In this document: piece by piece, positions 62,480-64,000 of the stretch
Position numbering within the stretch: position 1 is the stretch's first letter
Layout of the letters: each line of letters opens with the position of its first letter
Assembly: GCF_005843885.1 (NCBI RefSeq)
Contig: NZ_CP040443.1
Coordinates: forward strand, 3,596,001-3,660,000
Direction: 5' to 3'
Length of the DNA stretch: 64,000 bases
Source of the DNA: Escherichia sp. E4742
GTDB lineage: Bacteria > Pseudomonadota > Gammaproteobacteria > Enterobacterales > Enterobacteriaceae
Notes under the pieces: model-generated
The model's input: the letters and a program-made list of their open reading frames with translations, nothing else
Databases searched by the model: none
Told to the model about the DNA's origin: nothing
Made by a program: the position numbers and the translations under genes

Positions 62480-63691
62480 TTAGCCGAACCAGTGATGGAA
62501 CATTAATTTAATGTAATCAATGATTTTGCCGAAGAAGTTACCTTCTGGAATTTCCTGTAACACCACCAGCGGGCGTTGTTCGATAGTTTTGCCATCAAGC
62601 TGGAAGTTGATGGTGCCAACGACCTGGTTCTTTTGCAGCGGCGCATGCAGTTCACTGTTGTTCAGCACGTAGCTGGCTTTCAGGTCTTTCATGCGGCCAC
62701 GCGGAATGGTCAGGTAAACGTCTTTATCAACCCCTAACGAAGCGCGGTCAGTATTACCAAACCATACCGGTTCAGAGGCGAACTCTTTGCCAACTTTCAG
62801 CGGGTTAACCGTTTCGAAGAAACGGAAGCCCCAGGTCAGCAGTTTTTTACTTTCGGTTTCACGGCCTTTGAACGTGCGTCCGCCCATGACTGCGGAGATC
62901 AGACGCATCTGACCTTCCGTTGCGGAGGCGACAAGGTTGTAGCCCGCCTTGTCAGTATGGCCAGTTTTGATACCGTCGACATTCAGGCTGTTATCCCATA
63001 GCAGGCCGTTACGGTTGAGCTGGCGAATACCGTTAAAGGTAAACTCTTTCTCTTTATAGATAGCGTATTCGTTAGGTACATCACGAATCAGGGCCTGACC
63101 GATCAGCGCCATATCACGCGCGGAGCTGTACTGACCGTCAGCGTCCAGACCGTGTACAGTCTGGAAGTGGGTATTTTTCAGGCCCAGGGCGTTAACGTAA
63201 CTGTTCATCAGGCCAACGAAAGCATCCTGGCTACCGGCGGCGAAGTCAGCCATGGCAACACAAGCATCGTTACCAGATTGCAGGTTGATACCACGGATAA
63301 GCTGAGAAACCGGTACCTGCATGCCAGGTTTGAGGAACATCAGCGAAGAACCTCTGAACACCGGGTTACCGGTGGCCCAGGCGTCATTGCCGATGGTCAC
63401 TAAATCAGATTCTTTGAATTTACCTGCTTTCATTGCCTGACCGATAACGTAGCTGGTCATCATTTTGGTCAGACTTGCAGGGTCGCGACGGACATCCGCA
63501 TTTTGCTCGGCGAGCACTTTGCCGGAGTTATAGTCGATCAGGATGTAAGACTCCGCGTCGATCTGCGGTACACCCGGGATCATAGTTTTGATATTCAGGT
63601 CATCGGCATGTGCAGCAGAGATAAAGGCTGTGCAAAGAGCCGTGGTGAGCGCCAGGCGCTTCATGATACGAGCGGAAAAAATGGTATTCAT
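62480..63691 (-). CDS. dacA: DacA, D-alanyl-D-alanine carboxypeptidase (PBP5)
   Basis: The 403-residue precursor has a 29-residue signal peptide (cut after AAHA). Penicillin-binding motifs are SLTK (Ser73, mature Ser44), SGN (in NLQSGNDAC) and KTG (in GIKTGHT). The C-terminus IDYIKLMFHHWFG is the amphipathic membrane anchor. It trims the fifth residue of peptidoglycan stem peptides and sets cell shape. Length equals K-12. Confidence 0.98.
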   Translation of the reverse strand: MNTIFSARIMKRLALTTALCTAFISAAHADDLNIKTMIPGVPQIDAESYILIDYNSGKVLAEQNADVRRDPASLTKMMTSYVIGQAMKAGKFKESDLVTIGNDAWATGNPVFRGSSLMFLKPGMQVPVSQLIRGINLQSGNDACVAMADFAAGSQDAFVGLMNSYVNALGLKNTHFQTVHGLDADGQYSSARDMALIGQALIRDVPNEYAIYKEKEFTFNGIRQLNRNGLLWDNSLNVDGIKTGHTDKAGYNLVASATEGQMRLISAVMGGRTFKGRETESKKLLTWGFRFFETVNPLKVGKEFASEPVWFGNTDRASLGVDKDVYLTIPRGRMKDLKASYVLNNSELHAPLQKNQVVGTINFQLDGKTIEQRPLVVLQEIPEGNFFGKIIDYIKLMFHHWFG

Positions 63692-63831
63692 GGTCTGAAC
63701 TACGACATCCGTGATGGAATTTAAAATAAGTGCCCTACTATAGCAAATGCACTACCGCCAGGCATCTGACTTTCCGCGTGACTTTGTTAACGTCATTTAC
63801 AGAAATTGACACTTCAGATGCCTGCTTTACG

Positions 63832-64000
63832 TTATTGCGCGGTGGTAATAAATGACTGTAATTGGGCTTCGGTTTGTAAACGTTGCTGTAAGGCACTGGC
63901 TTCAGCTTTGCTGGCGAATGGGCCAAGCTGAATACGCCAGACCGCGCCGTTTTGGGTCACGCGACCGGGTACGCCGAACTTTTGTCCCAGTTGCTGTTGA
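63832..64000 (-). CDS. rlpA: RlpA, septal peptidoglycan-binding lipoprotein (3' end only)
   Basis: Only the C-terminal part is present, reading from the window edge to the TAA at 63832-63834 and ending SFITTAQ. It belongs to the SPOR domain (NGAVWRIQLGPFASKAEASALQQRL), which binds denuded septal glycans. Position next to dacA fits rlpA. The 140-base gap to dacA holds its promoter. Confidence 0.92.
   Translation of the reverse strand, partial: QQQLGQKFGVPGRVTQNGAVWRIQLGPFASKAEASALQQRLQTEAQLQSFITTAQ

Overview
The window is chromosomal DNA of Escherichia coli or a very close relative. Gene order, protein lengths and near-identical product sequences match the K-12 segment from the cus copper operon to rlpA as I remember it, but several differences rule out MG1655 itself. 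There is no phage, integron, CRISPR array, transposase, rRNA or tRNA gene. Gene names rest on recognising the proteins by eye; no database search was run.

Layout. 1-4827: end of cusC, then cusF, cusB and cusA (copper/silver efflux). 4941-10535: pheP, ybdG, nfsB, ybdF, ybdJ and ybdK. 10677-11761: a GNAT acetyltransferase and an intact hokE/sokE toxin-antitoxin locus, a spot where K-12 carries IS186. 11884-32057: the enterobactin regulon (entD, fepA, fes, ybdZ, entF, fepE, fepC, fepG, fepD, entS, fepB, entC, entE, entB, entA, entH), with Fur-box-like sequence in three divergent promoter regions. 32238-38848: cstA and ybdD (pyruvate/peptide uptake), hcxA (ybdH), ybdL, and the ybdM-ybdN pair. 38989-45879: ybdO, dsbG, ahpC, ahpF, uspG, a 29-residue membrane ORF, rnk and rna. 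45993-56842: citrate fermentation (citT, citG, citX, citF, citE, citD, citC), its two-component system dpiB-dpiA, and dcuC. 57404-64000: pagP, cspE, fluC, a full-length ybeM, tatE, lipA, lipB, ybeD, dacA and the end of rlpA.

How the genes work together. EntC, EntB and EntA make 2,3-dihydroxybenzoate. EntE and EntB load it, EntF with its MbtH-like partner YbdZ assembles enterobactin after EntD adds phosphopantetheine, and EntH removes mischarged acyl groups. EntS exports the siderophore, FepA, FepB and FepDGC import the ferric form, and Fes hydrolyses it. DpiB/DpiA sense citrate and switch on citCDEFXGT: CitT exchanges citrate for succinate, CitDEF cleaves citrate, and CitC, CitG and CitX mature the lyase. 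DcuC exports succinate.

No clearly new system was found. The best leads are the ybdN-ybdM pair (PAPS-reductase-like plus ParB-like, related to the phage regulators IbrA/IbrB), the extra GNAT gene beside intact hokE, the small membrane ORF at 44192-44281 where ybdR is missing, the missing ybeF, and regulatory structures read directly from sequence: a 24-bp repeat 42 bp apart upstream of dpiB, a PhoP-type box exactly 12 bp from a -10 before pagP, competing hairpins in the pheP leader, and a 12-bp palindrome spanning the entF stop.
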